Assembly: GCF_001625215.2 (NCBI RefSeq)
Contig: NC_030385.2
Location: forward strand, 861,135 to 925,134
DNA length: 64,000 nt
Direction of reading: 5' to 3'
From: Daucus carota subsp. sativus
Taxonomy: Eukaryota > Streptophyta > Magnoliopsida > Apiales > Apiaceae
The notes below the pieces were generated by a model. That model did no database searches. It was not told the origin of the DNA and was given only the letters and a program-made list of their open reading frames with translations. Shown here one piece after another: positions 11,101 through 28,145 of this stretch. A program made the translations under genes and the position numbers. Numbering within the stretch: position 1 is the first letter of the stretch; every line of letters begins with the position of its first letter.

Positions 11101-13138
11101 CCACCAGCGGTCCTGCCAAAATTTGTTCCTCCGTGGTACTGTAAGCATAGAAGCAAGTAACTAAATACTGGTGTGATATACATACTGTATAAAGGAGCCA
11201 AAGAAAGGGGACCTCTAAACCAAAATACAAATTAAATGAGTATTTAAAATTACCATATAATAATTAACAAAAGATCCACCCTTCTGTATAAACCTCGCAA
11301 TTGAAAATGCTAGGTCTTCAGCTGGACGGTATGGGACTGCACCTCCAAAATTAGTAAACCTGCATCAAAGTAAATGAATGAACACTGGCCAATACATGAT
11401 ATATAGCACCGAAGCTGCGACTTTTAAGTTCAAGTACAACATAAGAAGGAAACTAAGCATAAGTGTATATAAGTATCTAAATAGTTACCAGCCCGTCCAG
11501 GCTTCAGTCCACATCTTTGGTTTATATGCTTTGTTTGGTGAGAAATAATCACAGTAAAAACCGTTGCAAGCATTGATCTACAAAGCAAACCCCAGTTAAA
11601 GAATTAATTTGCAAGCAAGAACAAAAATAATAAGTCACTTTAAAATGCTACACTGTACACTATTAGATGGAAACCCCACAAATGGACAGTGTACATCACT
11701 AATATGAATCATAAAACACTTACAACTGGATCAGGGGCATCATCTTGCTTGCACATGACCCATGGAACTCCGGTGCCTAGACCCACAGCCATCTCAGCTG
11801 CCCATTTTGTATAAGCTTTACCAGCAGCACCAAATTCGTTCTCCAGGGGTCCATATTCATTCTCAATCTGTCACAGGATAAAGCACAGGCCTCTCAACAT
11901 CTTCCAATTTTAATTACTTATTCAAAATAGATTTTTATTTACATTGACCAGAAATATGACAAAATAAATTAACTTAGGCACTTAGCTACTTTATTACCTG
12001 AGACATTATTATAGGACCACCCTGAGACTCATACAGCCTTTCTGCTTTCATCATATTCACTATCTTGGTTGTAAATTTTTGCATGGCACTCTTCATGACA
12101 CCATTAAAAGACCGTAATTAGTTCGAACAATAAAGAAGGTACATTGCGGAAGTAGGACATGCAGAGGCAGAATAAGAAGTGCAAACCTTGAAAGGTCCAT
12201 TATCAGTTCTGAAACTGATACCTGGAACATATTTCAACCAAACAGGAAATCCTCTGAAATCACCATAAAGAAGTGCATAAGAAAATATCATACCACTTTA
12301 AAGCATAAAAGAAATATCTATTGAAGCAAAGTTTACGGTATCAATTGTACCCAAAGTTCCATTCAGCACAAGCATAGGGACCAATCCTGAGATGAACATA
12401 GAGACCAGCTTGCTTCACTAATTTTACGAATTTCACCAGGTCATATCTGTCTTCAAAGTAATACTAAACAAGAAAGAACAACTTTTTAGCAGATATATAA
12501 AGAAACTGAAAAAGTACATATTAAAGATATGAGGTATGCTATCTTTACTTGGCCAGGCTGAGGTTCATGGCCATTCCAGAAAACATATGTCTGAATTACA
12601 TCCAAACCTCCATCTTTTGCCTTCTGAATAAGATCTGGCCACATCTGCAACAGCCCGAAATTCAAGAATACATTTAATTATAACTGTAAAAAACATACAT
12701 AATCGAAATAACATATACCTCATCAAATTATCTATAAGTATCCAATATCCAATAACAGAGACATTAACCAAATTTAAAGTATTGCAGAATATATATGCAG
12801 ACACAAACACAGACATTACACACAACTTGCTAAATAGACCTTAAAATTTCAGAATGGACAGGAAAAGGAAAGGAAAAAGGTTCTTAATAAACCCACATAT
12901 ACATTGAGACTTAAAACACAGAGAGGGAGGGAAGGAGGGAGAGAGAGGGAGAGAGAGAGTGAGAGACCTCAGGAGTGCTTCTTGGGTAGTGAATGGATCC
13001 AGAAATAAGTATTCTTCTCTGGCCATTAACAACAATAGCCTTATGGTCATATGAAACAGAAGCTGTACCATAACCCACCAAAGAACTCAACAGCACCACC
13101 ACCACTACCACATTACACATTACACCCTTCAAATTCAT
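8185..13138 (-). CDS. BGAL1: Beta-galactosidase, GH35 family with C-terminal lectin domain (BGAL1-like)
   Basis: Secreted cell-wall enzyme that removes terminal beta-galactose from wall polysaccharides. Eighteen exons (high to low): 12968-13138, 12549-12644, 12351-12463, 12187-12253, 11998-12090, 11724-11867, 11489-11577, 11254-11359, 11051-11138, 10807-10925, 10548-10712, 10252-10424, 10039-10148, 9624-9733, 9194-9415, 8823-9028, 8405-8741, 8185-8295. They join to 839 codons plus TGA, the usual length of the plant group. A signal peptide covers about residues 1-26. The GH35 signature [14 protein letters not shown] holds the presumed acid/base Glu184, and WTEAWTGW holds the presumed nucleophile Glu253. 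The last 85 or so residues, from [20 protein letters not shown], are a SUEL-type galactose-binding lectin domain. Family membership is very secure. Assignment to BGAL1 rather than a close paralogue rests on overall similarity and on neighbouring genes. The first donor is GTCTCTC and runs into a CT microsatellite. Confidence 0.93.
12910..12967. repeat. CT/GA microsatellite starting at the first 5' splice site of BGAL1
   Basis: A purine-rich (GA/GGGA) tract on the plus strand reads as CT-rich on the coding strand. It starts inside the donor of intron 1 (GTCTCTCACTCTCTC) and continues for about 57 bases. Confidence 0.85.
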
Positions 13139-13690
13139 AACTATGAATACCTCTTCTTGACCTGCCTTCTTAAAGCAAGGTTCTTTTTCCCACCCCTCTA
13201 ACTTTATTCCTTACAAGTTAAAAACACATAAAAAGCTTACTATAAAAGAAGAAAACAGTTGTCACTGGTTGGTTTTTTCTTTGTTCTTGAGCTCACCCTC
13301 TTTTTTCAATGCAGAGCAGTTAAATGTGGTTGCCTATTGGTGCCTAGATACTTGCAAAGATTGGTGCTTTAAGCTGTGAATTTAAACACAAAAAACAGGG
13401 AAACCTGAAAGTGAAAGGAGGGGGGGTAGGTCCAAATTTGGACTTATTTATGCTCAAAGAAAACCAAGAAAACTCATTATTCTATCCAGTCATGATAATT
13501 TGATAAAGACTCAATTTTGCAGAGTCACATTGATTCTTAGCACCATAAAGTTTCAATCTTTACATCAAAGAGTTCAGAATTTTCAAGTTTTTAAGTGCTT
13601 TATTTGATTATTTACCCTGAAACTAGTTATTTACTTTACTAGTGCTACAAATGAAGGAATGAAAGGAGAAAAATAGTCAAAGGAGAGTAA

Positions 13691-13853
13691 AGTAGTGTTT
13701 GGGTGTGCCTTACAAAAAGATGTTTTTGGAGGGTATGTTTTTGGTGTTTTTGTTGCACAAAGATTCTCCACACAATTCTCAAAACAGTTGGTCCTACTTT
13801 TAAGGCCAATAAATTTTCTTGGCCTCTTTGTATAGTCATGTCCAAACACTGCT
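13691..13853. mobile_element. Small hAT-like MITE, about 163 bp
   Basis: The left end AGTAGTGTTTGG and the right end CCAAACACTGCT form an imperfect 12-bp inverted repeat around GT-rich and then AC-rich halves. The flanking target duplication is not clear. It lies about 550 bp upstream of the beta-galactosidase start codon. Confidence 0.5.
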
Positions 13854-15480
13854 TTTCTACATTATTTCTGAACTGTAAAAAAACATCAGTTTTCCGCTCT
13901 GCATATTATTTTGTTCAGAAGTGATGTAATAATTGTAAAAAAAAAAAAAACGGACACATCAAAAGACGGGACACAGTACCGATTTTGATATTCTTATAAA
14001 GTATGTAGTTCTATAACTTACTTTTTGAATAAAAATTTAACAGAAGAAGTCTCACAACAACAAGGTTTACTCGACATGAACCTCCGGCAAGTAAGAAAGT
14101 GTTATAAAAATGGAAAAAAATATATAAAGACGAATTCGGATAATATTAATAACTCAACTCGTATCAGTAAAAAGACGTCACTTGATAATTAGATGATATC
14201 GTTAACTCAAGGCACGAATCAGTCGCATACCAATTATCGATTTTGAGTTTTGTGAGTTTTAAATTGAGTATTATTGTTATTAATCGGTCATTATATGTTT
14301 CCATTATTGTTGATACAGCAATATACTCGAAAGCTGTATACATTAATACATTTATAGGCATTGGTTGAGATGTTTCCTTCGTCAAAAGGTCAAAGATTTG
14401 TAAGTTTCTTGTTTGCGTAATCGCGTGTAAACTTATTCATTCGTCACTTCTGTTCATTTTGTGTTTGGCCGCAGATTCCCTGTTCCTAAATATATTCCTT
14501 TTTATTTTGAGTAAATTCCTAAATATATTTTTAGTTTCTTGTTATGGAGAGGTGCAGAGTTGCAGCACGTAACGAAATTCACCTGTCCCACTTGATAAGA
14601 AGCCATCGGATAGGATGTGTGTCACCAATCCACCCGTATGCAACTCGTAGGCAAAATTTATTGTATTTTTGACATGAATTCTCGACTTCTTGTTTGTTAA
14701 TTTATATTTGTTTGACTAATGTCCACGGTTTCATGAAATTTTTTAAAATTGTAGTGGCACATTAATAAATTTAATAAATATAAATAAAATCGAGTTGAGT
14801 CAAATTTTCTGAGTTCGAGCCGATTTTTTGTCGAGCTCGGGCAGCTGATTTTTTGTCGAGCTCGGCTCGAGCTCGTTTGACTCACATAATTAATGTACCT
14901 CAAACTTGTATTCAATCTGTATACGAATTCAAACTGAAACAAGTCCAATTAGACAAGTTCGAGTTTCTCGCGAGCCCTGTGACTCGAATCACGCAGCTAT
15001 AAGGGCGAAAGTTACGGTTTCTTTCAACTTTCAAGCACTAAACTATAGTTGCAATGAGTTGTACATGATTTTTAAGAGTGAAATAAAACAAAGCATTAGC
15101 AACAGACAAAGGAGACACACGGATATGGACCTGAACTCGAAGATAGTTGGCCTGTGGTCCAATCCTCCAAACATTTTCAACAAACTTCACACGTTAGTTC
15201 TATAAATAATAGTACAAAGAATTAATTAAAAGAACTGATAAATGGTAAGCCTTCTTTTTCATAATAAATTTGTGCTTATCTGCTTCATGCTGGCTAAATG
15301 CAGCAAATTGTATTAGTATCCACATTCCACCTATAAGATGATACATACAACACCCGACTCTCTACAAATACCTTTCTCTGATCGAATTTCAATTCGAATC
15401 ATAAAGTATCCGAGTCCATGCAAATACCTTATTCTACTATTATCAAATCATGTATATATTCACGATAGAGTCCCTAATTT

Positions 15481-15513
15481 ATACGGATCATGCTAATTTA
15501 ACATGATCCGTAT
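15481..15513. repeat. Perfect 12-bp inverted repeat (hairpin)
   Basis: ATACGGATCATG at 15481-15492 and its exact reverse complement at 15502-15513 are separated by 9 bases. It is in the spacer upstream of the beta-galactosidase gene and is not part of any element I can define. Confidence 0.7.
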
Positions 15514-15617
15514 GCTAGAACATATGTTTGTCAGAGACCGCTTAACCGGCACGAAATGTAACTGTAACACTGTATATGATAACTATGAAATGAACATACA
15601 TATATAGTGCTTATTTA

Positions 15618-15658
15618 GTGAACATGCTGATGAGGAACGACACATCAGCATTGTTCAC
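15618..15658. repeat. 15-bp near-perfect inverted repeat (hairpin)
   Basis: GTGAACATGCTGATG at 15618-15632 pairs with CATCAGCATTGTTCAC at 15643-15658 with one bulged base and a 10-base loop. It lies about 105 bp downstream of the previous hairpin. Confidence 0.7.
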
Positions 15659-16254
15659 ATCCAACTCATATATCCATAGATATGAATGAGAGCTAGCCTT
15701 TCACTGGTTCGTGAAGCATTTGATGAAGATGAGAAGATAATGACAGGCCTTATCATCCTACTCATGCATGCATCAAATATACAGTAGCCCTTATTTTATT
15801 TTATTTTCTCGGCCTCTTTTCCTACATGTATTTGTAATCTTGATAAGGTAGTCTTCCACCCCTACAAGTCACAATATAGATTGCTATGTACAGTATTTAT
15901 TAAATGTACTCAATTTTATTAATAGTATTTTATTCGTTATGTTAAATACAGCTTGGCCATGTTATATCTTACCTTTTCTGTTCTCTTTAATTGTCATTTG
16001 AAAAAATATAATTTTAAGCAAATGTCTTTCTTTTTCTTCTCAGAATAATTTACATCGAAAACACCTATAGCAGGCTAGCAGTAATCACGCGACACAGATA
16101 AAACCAGCTTATCAAAATCAAATCCTTTGGATCATAAGAAGCCCTAAAATTCAGAATGTGTCCACCACTACTCATGTTGACTTGCTAATTTACAAGGAAA
16201 TACAAGAATTACTCCATATAGGCTCCGATCTCCAGGGCAAGTCAGTTATAATTA

Positions 16255-21315
<5,061 letters not shown>

Positions 21316-22730
21316 ATCGTGAAATTTACAGAGTATGTTTTGTATCGGAATTTTGAAATAACGAGCGAGTGATTGAAGATTTGAGAGTGTTAATTAGGGC
21401 TGTTATATGAGTGGGCACGGACTAAGCGAATCGGGTCGAACAGTAGAGCGGTTTTCTGTAATTCGGCCCGGTCTTGCCACATTCCTGAATGTTGAATTTA
21501 AATTTACTTTTCACAATTAAGAATAAGGATTAATCTTCTTTCAAAAAAAATGAAATAAAGATTTATCTCTAAATAAAAATATATAAAATTCTACATTTTT
21601 CTGAAATAAATCTCTGTCTTTTTTTTAAATATTAAATGTAAAACATCTTAACATTTATATTCAAAAAAAATTCTAAAAAGATGTATTTTCTAAAAAAATA
21701 AATCCTTAAATTTTGAAAAATAAGTTTGCCAGCGGGTGAATGCTTTTTCTAACACAATTTCGAGAGGGAGTATCCAAAATAACCACCGGTCGAAAACGTG
21801 CCCTTAATACCCATGAGAACACGCATACAAGGAATGCATATCCATGACACACATGAATTAAATGTTAAAACACACGAGTCTCTGCCTAATAACAGATTTT
21901 GATTATACATCATTGACTTCGATTACACGTTCTACTTATACGAGTACCTGGCACACGCATATCCAACATGCGTGCATCTTCTTATTCCTCGTGATCTTTT
22001 GTTGACACAATAATGCAAATCTAATACAGCACACACATTTCGTGGATGTGAATTCAGCTTATATGTATATAATAATCCCATTCAGTGAATAACCACTCAA
22101 ATCCTTAAACTCTCAATAAAGAAAATAGTGACAGCTAATGGCAACACTACACAAGCATTTGCAAAATGCGAGTTCGAGTAAGTAAAAAGGACAATTTTTT
22201 ACTTAGCAAAAAAAAAAGGACAATTTTTTCGTGAATAGATATTCTGAACACAGAAGAGTTGAAAATTGGTTATTCACAGCATTTTCTCATTCTATAATGG
22301 TCCTATCAAAAGAAATATGTAAATATACAAAATCTTATGAAAATAAATAATTATTTCTGCAGACAAACCCACTAAGGGGTCGTTTGGTTGAAAAACGATT
22401 ATGGGGTTGAAATGAGAAATTGGGTTAAGGTGGTATGAGGTGCAGGTATCGATTTTGATATCACGTGTTTAGTTGAGTGGTGGAATGAATATGATTGAAT
22501 TGAAACATTTATGAGGTATTAATTATAATTAATTTAATATATTTTTAAATTAATATTTATATATATTTTTAAGTCATTAAATTCATTTTGTATTAATAAT
22601 TTATATGAAATGATATAAATAGTAACGGAAAATTAGAAATAGAAAGAAAAAAAATGACAGTAAGTATGATATTTACAAGTAGAGCTGCACTCAGACAAGC
22701 AAAGAAGCGGCTAATAGTCGAGACAGAATC
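21316..22730. other. Shared divergent promoter region of RH20 and mini-RNase III genes
   Basis: The start codons of two genes transcribed in opposite directions are 1.4 kb apart here. The region is AT-rich. Near 22376 there is a GGGGTCGTTTGGTTGAA string that resembles one end of a MITE, but no matching right end is visible. No coding frame is supported. Confidence 0.5.
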
Positions 22731-25700
22731 ATGACATTTGCAACTATCCACTCCCCAGTACTCTCACTCACAGTTCGAGCTTCAGTTGACATACAACAAA
22801 GAATATCTTACACACCACATCGAACCATCCCTAAAAACCCCAAGCCCACAGCCACCCCTTCTCCACCCACCACCACCACAACAAGCTCACCCAACTTATC
22901 CGTATCAGACCTCCTCAGCCGCCCCGAAAAAGTCGCTACCCAAGGTTATTTTTCGCTCGGACATTTTGTCGAACACTTGGTGTGCATCTTTATTTGCTTG
23001 TTTTATGTTGCTGAATTGCTTATATTATCTGAGATTGTTTTTGTGACAGTACCAGTCAGTGAAACTAGTTCTTTTATGGGGTATGATGCTTGGTTGCCGA
23101 CTGCGCCTAAAGTAGAGAAGCCGCGGTCTGTGTACAATGCAGCTTCATTGGCGTTTATCGGTGACTGCATTTATGAGGTTTGTTGTAATTCTTTCAAATT
23201 TTTGATGTGTGCATGTGTGGTTGTGTAAAGTGATGGACAAAAGTAGGGTGTAGGAGGTCATTGCTTTATCGAATTTCGGAAGATAATGTGAATGTAAGAA
23301 TGCAATTTTAATCAGTGGTCAGGCTTTGTGTATATGGAAGTCGGTTCAAGCTAATTTTTGAAATTTAGTCAGTATGTTGCCATGCCATGCTAGCCCTAGT
23401 TCTGCTCTGTGACTTGACTTCTGTCTGAATTATCAGCAATTGGCATAGGCAGTTTACTGGGAATTGAGAGTAGAAGCTAGGGGGATGGTTGAACAGGGTT
23501 CTTTTCTTGTTTAAATGCATTGTGTAAAAATTAACCAAAACTGCAATTTTTAATTTCAACTAAATTCTGAAAACCTTGTTCCAGTGATTTGGCCAGTTAC
23601 TTTGACTATCTCTTATGTTACTTTTCCCAATTTAAAAGAGATCAAGTTCTCTTACCTGTACAAAGGATTAGCGAACAAAAAGAACTTATTTTATTCTTAT
23701 CATTATAATTACTTGGGGTATAGGGTACTGTAACACATCTTTCACCAATAGAGTATTAAAAATAAAAAGCAATAACAAGTCAATGAATCAATAGTTTCTT
23801 GAGTGACATTAAATTGGTAAAATTCTATGAGTCACTTGTCCTGCTATAAAATGCCCAACACTGGTAATAACTGAGAGGATGTATCATAAATTTTACAAGT
23901 ACTTGTATAATTTACTATGGTCAGGTTATTAAACGTTCTTTTGAACGATAAGCGTGCTTACGTTGTCTGAATTCATATGCAGCTATATGCTCGGAGAAAC
24001 TTTTTGTTTCCTCCGCTAAATATTGAAGAATACAATGATCGTGTGATGGCTGTTGTACGTTGTGAAGCTCAGGTATGCTTTACTGTTCTCAAGTTATGCA
24101 GATGTTTAACTAGAATTCAAGATTTGAAATTGTTTGCTATTTATATGAGGCTGAAGATTGCAATTCTCATTATTCTGGTAGTCAGAAGATTGATGGTAGG
24201 AAGCTTTAAATTACCATTATAAGAGTATATCTAGGTAGCTGGATAGGTTCATTATCTACTAAAGTCATTAGTTTTATTATTCTAACGTACCCAGGCCACA
24301 TGGATTTTACAGTTCATTGACAACAGTATTAAAAACAAACTCCACAGCATTGCTATCCGTAAATAGTTAGGATAGGCTAGTGCGTTTGAACTTTTTCTTA
24401 AAAAATTGCTGATGAGACGGGACCGTTGACTTGCCCAGTATAGTTTCCGACTATAACTCAGATTGCTGAATATGTTAATGATAGATATATGAAACAACCA
24501 GCTAAAAGTATGTGCACCTAGGATTCAATCAATAGCGTGTTGTAAATAAATAGCAATGAATTATTAACTAAATTTTTGCTAATGATAGCAAATATTGTTC
24601 CCAAGACTCTACTTTGCTTTATTTAGTTTAAAATTTTGGAAGTTACTTGCTAAATGGTACCTGCTACTTTCTCCAAATTATTTGTCAAGTTAATTAAGAA
24701 TATAATTAACTTGAAAGAAGTATTCTTTGAACCATGATTTTGTGGTTATCTGTTCAAATTACTCAGTGTCAATCTAACCTGTTGGGGGAGAAAAAAACTA
24801 AATAAAGATAATTTTACAATGATATATATGTTACTATGGTTAAATATATTTTGTGTACTGTTGATCTTGGTAACTGCATAAGATAAACTATATGTAAAGT
24901 TTTCTCTATTTGTATGTATACTTTGTTACTATATCGCTATGCTAGGAAGCACGGACACGGCAAAAAAGCTGCCGTATGCGTGTCGGAAACGGCTGACACG
25001 GGGACACGGCACCGACACGGCTGAGTATGTATCCGATACGCCATGTGGCGTGTCGGAACACAAATGCAGCCGACATGCAACCAAAACCTCTACCCAACTT
25101 TAAAAAAGGCCCAGTAATGTTTATAACCTAATACCAGTTGTCTTTTATATGTATACAGATTCTATATGTATAGCCGTCTCCCTCTGTTTTTCATCTCTCA
25201 GTCTGATATATATACAGAAAAGCCTATATATACATACATTCTATATATCTATTTGCTAAATATCACTTGATTATATAAATATACGAGTGGGACAATGAGT
25301 TCAAGTGCGAAGTTGTTTAATATTCAACATATATAAATTATATATTTTATATTACTATTTTTTTTTTGCCGTGTCCCGTATCCAGGACTCTTCGCTAATT
25401 GGCGAATCCCCGTATCCCGTGTCCCGTGTCGCCGTACCTAAGTCCGTGCATCCTAATCTGCAAGTAGATATGTATATATTGATATTTGTATCAGTCATAG
25501 TTTCCTTAACTGTGTATGATAGGTTCCATGATAGGTTCCAGATTTTGTGTAATTAGTTTCGGATGCTATAGGGAGTTCATGATATTGTATTTGGTTGTAA
25601 TTAGCTGTCCTAGTAAGTAGTAACACATGTTTCGGTGTTATACATGATATCCAGCTAATTTAAATTAAATGATAAATTGAGATTTTTGCTCATGTCTTTG

Positions 25701-28145
25701 CAGGACACGATGCTACAAAAGCTCATAAATGATAACGTTTTATCCAAAGAAGAGAGGTTAGTGTGTAATTTTAAAGTCTAATCAGTCTATTTATGCTTCT
25801 TATTTTGGTTATGGTTAGTCACTTAAATTTAAACACTCACACACCCCACCTCCTCTGAGGCTGGAACCCTCAAGCTCTTGCTACCTAGAGGAGAAGGGTA
25901 TCACCTAGGTATTTGACATTTGACATTTTGAGGAACAGAAGAAGATATTCTTGATTTGTTTCTCTTAATGAAAACTACATATGATAAGACAAGATCTTAT
26001 GTGATCGTAATAATGAAATCAGTGAAGTTTCTGGCATGTTCTGTACTGTCTACATTTTTGTTTTGGTTACACCAGGTTTTTAAATATGGGAATGAAGTCA
26101 TCTATTAGATGTCTTCTGATACCACCAATCTGTCTCAGAATGTAGTTTTCTGATCACTTGGATTTAAATATGTTATTTTCTGTTCACTTGGATTTCTTGA
26201 TTTTGTGGTAGCATGCTGGTGATACGGCGATTGAATAAATAGGTTATTGACACCTCAATTATAGGAATCCAGGAAATGTCTAGAATTAACATCCTTTAGA
26301 TACCAAGAACTTGTCTCACTGCTGTTGAGTGTGCTAATTGCAGTAAGCAACTTATATTACATCTTGTGTGTGAAAATTATACATTGATATTAGTTGGATG
26401 TGCCAAAGGCATTTTTCTTGGATGCTAGTAATGATACTAGATGTGCCTTCATAGAGATTTTAAGAAGGCTTCAGTATAAGTATTATGAACTAAAGTTGCA
26501 TTTGTTTATAACATCTGATAAGCATCTGCTGCAGGGATATTATCCGCTGGGGAAAAAATATAGGTTCAGCAACCAAAACGAGGACAAAGAAACGTGCCGG
26601 CATAGCTGTTTACAAAAGAGCATCTTCACTTGAAACACTGGTTAGTTCTATTTTAGATACTCCCGCTTTCTAATTCTGGTGTGAAATAGAGCTCAAGTTA
26701 ATGGTGTTGTGATTTTTCTTAAATGATACTCCCTCTGTCCCATTTAATTCTATACGTTTCTTTTTCACTGTTCGACACGCACTTCAATGCTCTTATAAAA
26801 CATGCTTCCATAATTTATTTTTAAAATTTTCTTTTCCTGAATAAAAATATAACATTCAAACTTTTATACAAAAAAAAAAATCTTAAAAATAAGTTATAGA
26901 ACTATACTTTACGAGAGCATTAAAGTCTGTGCCGCGTTCCCGTCCCCCAATGTATATAACTCAGGGGGACGGAGGGAGTAACTTTTACATCCACGGGAAC
27001 CAAGGTAACAGAAAAGTTTGAGTTTGTATATCAGGACAAATAATTGATCTACTACCGTCAATTTTTTCAGAACAGGGAGTATTACTGTATTTTTTTAGGG
27101 ATAATTCTATATATATTTTGAACTTGAACCAACCAACCTTGCCTAACCTCTAATTTTGTCATGTAAATTGTGCTCTTGCTTCAAACAATTTCCAGATCTG
27201 TCATTTTTTAAGCAAGATTCTGTTCTGTAAATTTGGTTTAAGCTGTAATCTCACATTAAGGCTAAACTTTAAAGTATCTGACAACTAATGTAATTTAACA
27301 AATATATGGCATCTAAGCAAGTTTGCGACAAATAAGGACCTGGCTTGTTGGTAATTTTAATTTAGTGAATTTTTTATGCAGGTTGGTCACCTGTACTTGA
27401 CAAACACAAAACGTCTGGATGAGATTATGCTAAAATTAGGCTTCTCAGTTGATGGTTCTACCAAATTGGTCTTGGATGAAGGAAATGGCAAGTATATGGT
27501 CTTCATCCTTTTAACTTCGATCATTTTTATAACAATTTAAAGTTGAAAGTTTTAGCAGTTTTTTTACTGCTCAGAAGTAATATATGATTAAGGAAAAGTA
27601 AAGAAGCCTTTGGCAACATACATATATTTATTGTGGAATTTAAGTTCCCGTTATTATTCTTCAACATAAAGTAGACACCCTATAAGACCTGTCCCAGACG
27701 ATGAGTCTTCTCCATTCCCTTGAAGTCATAGTAACCATTTGTGTAGTCTTTGTTTTTGCTTCATTTGTTGGTCTTGGATCTTAGATCGTTTCACTTTCTC
27801 AAAGGGAAAAGTTACCCAAAACTTCAATGGTGTGGCTAAGACTTGGGTCTTAGGCCCTTGGCCTTCCTTCCAGACTAAAAGGTCCGAAAGACAATTTCTT
27901 CATAAGTTTGATCATCTATGCTATTTGCATATATTGCTCAAGGTAAGGACATCAGACCATTGTGCTGTGATGTTTCCATGGGGGAAAGCACATCCTGAAC
28001 GAAAAATTGTAGATGCAAATGTTTTCATTATCCTATGGATGTTGCATACTATTAAGTCTCTCATTATTGGTGTAGTTCTACGTAGTGGGTTTCCATACTG
28101 ATTTTCCATCACATTACTTCTTTTCTCAGGTCTGCCGGACATTGA
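22731..28145 (+). CDS. Mini-ribonuclease III-like protein, plastid-targeted (RNC3/RNC4 type)
   Basis: Single-domain RNase III without a double-stranded RNA binding domain. The plant members act in chloroplast rRNA maturation and intron turnover (known for Arabidopsis RNC3/RNC4). Seven exons: 22731-22944, 23050-23177, 23983-24072, 25704-25756, 26535-26640, 27382-27491, 28130-28145. They give 238 codons plus TGA. The first 70 residues are Ser/Thr/Pro-rich with few acidic residues, as in a chloroplast transit peptide. The catalytic signature AFIGDCIYELYARR carries Asp110, and SSLETLVGHLYL carries Glu195. The last splice is the least certain: reading through the donor at 27492 would instead end at 27540 with a hydrophobic tail. 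Introns 3 and 5 host a CG-rich inverted-repeat element and a Stowaway MITE. Confidence 0.88.
24943..25455. mobile_element. CG-rich inverted-repeat element in intron 3 of the mini-RNase III gene
   Basis: The left end TAGGAAGCACGGACACGGC and the right end CCGTACCTAAGTCCGTGCATCCTA form inverted termini. Inside each are GACACGGG-type repeats, strikingly CG-rich in an AT-rich intron. The central part is AT-rich. No transposase is present. The flanking bases show only a weak 9-bp similarity, so the superfamily is unresolved. Confidence 0.6.
26729..26978. mobile_element. Stowaway-type MITE, 250 bp, in intron 5 of the mini-RNase III gene
   Basis: It starts CTCCCTCTGTCCCATTTAAT, ends GGGGGACGGAGGGAG and is flanked by TA on both sides (26727-26728 and 26979-26980). 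This is the Tc1/mariner Stowaway signature. Confidence 0.85.

Larger units (their letters stand above)
13139..16254. other. Intergenic region between BGAL1 promoter and RH20 3' end
   Basis: About 3.1 kb without a convincing gene. It contains the beta-galactosidase 5' flank, a 163-bp MITE at 13691-13853, a duplicated GATTTTTTGTCGAGCTCGG segment near 14821-14866 in GAGCTCG-rich sequence typical of plant retroelement debris, two hairpins at 15481-15513 and 15618-15658, and the probable 3' UTR of the helicase near 16100-16254. Open frames of 60-100 codons here have no protein-like features. Confidence 0.5.

Noticed and set aside
14821..14880. Repeated GAGCTCG-rich sequence, considered as regulatory cluster
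   Set aside because: Such GAGCTCGGCTCGAGCTCG runs are common debris of plant retroelements and have no nearby gene start.
22376..22660. GGGGTCGTTTGGTTGAA, considered as a complete MITE
   Set aside because: No inverted right end or target duplication could be found.
22738..23046. Second open frame overlapping the mini-RNase III first exon
   Set aside because: It is a shifted-frame shadow. The other frame contains the transit peptide that splices correctly to the RNase III domain.
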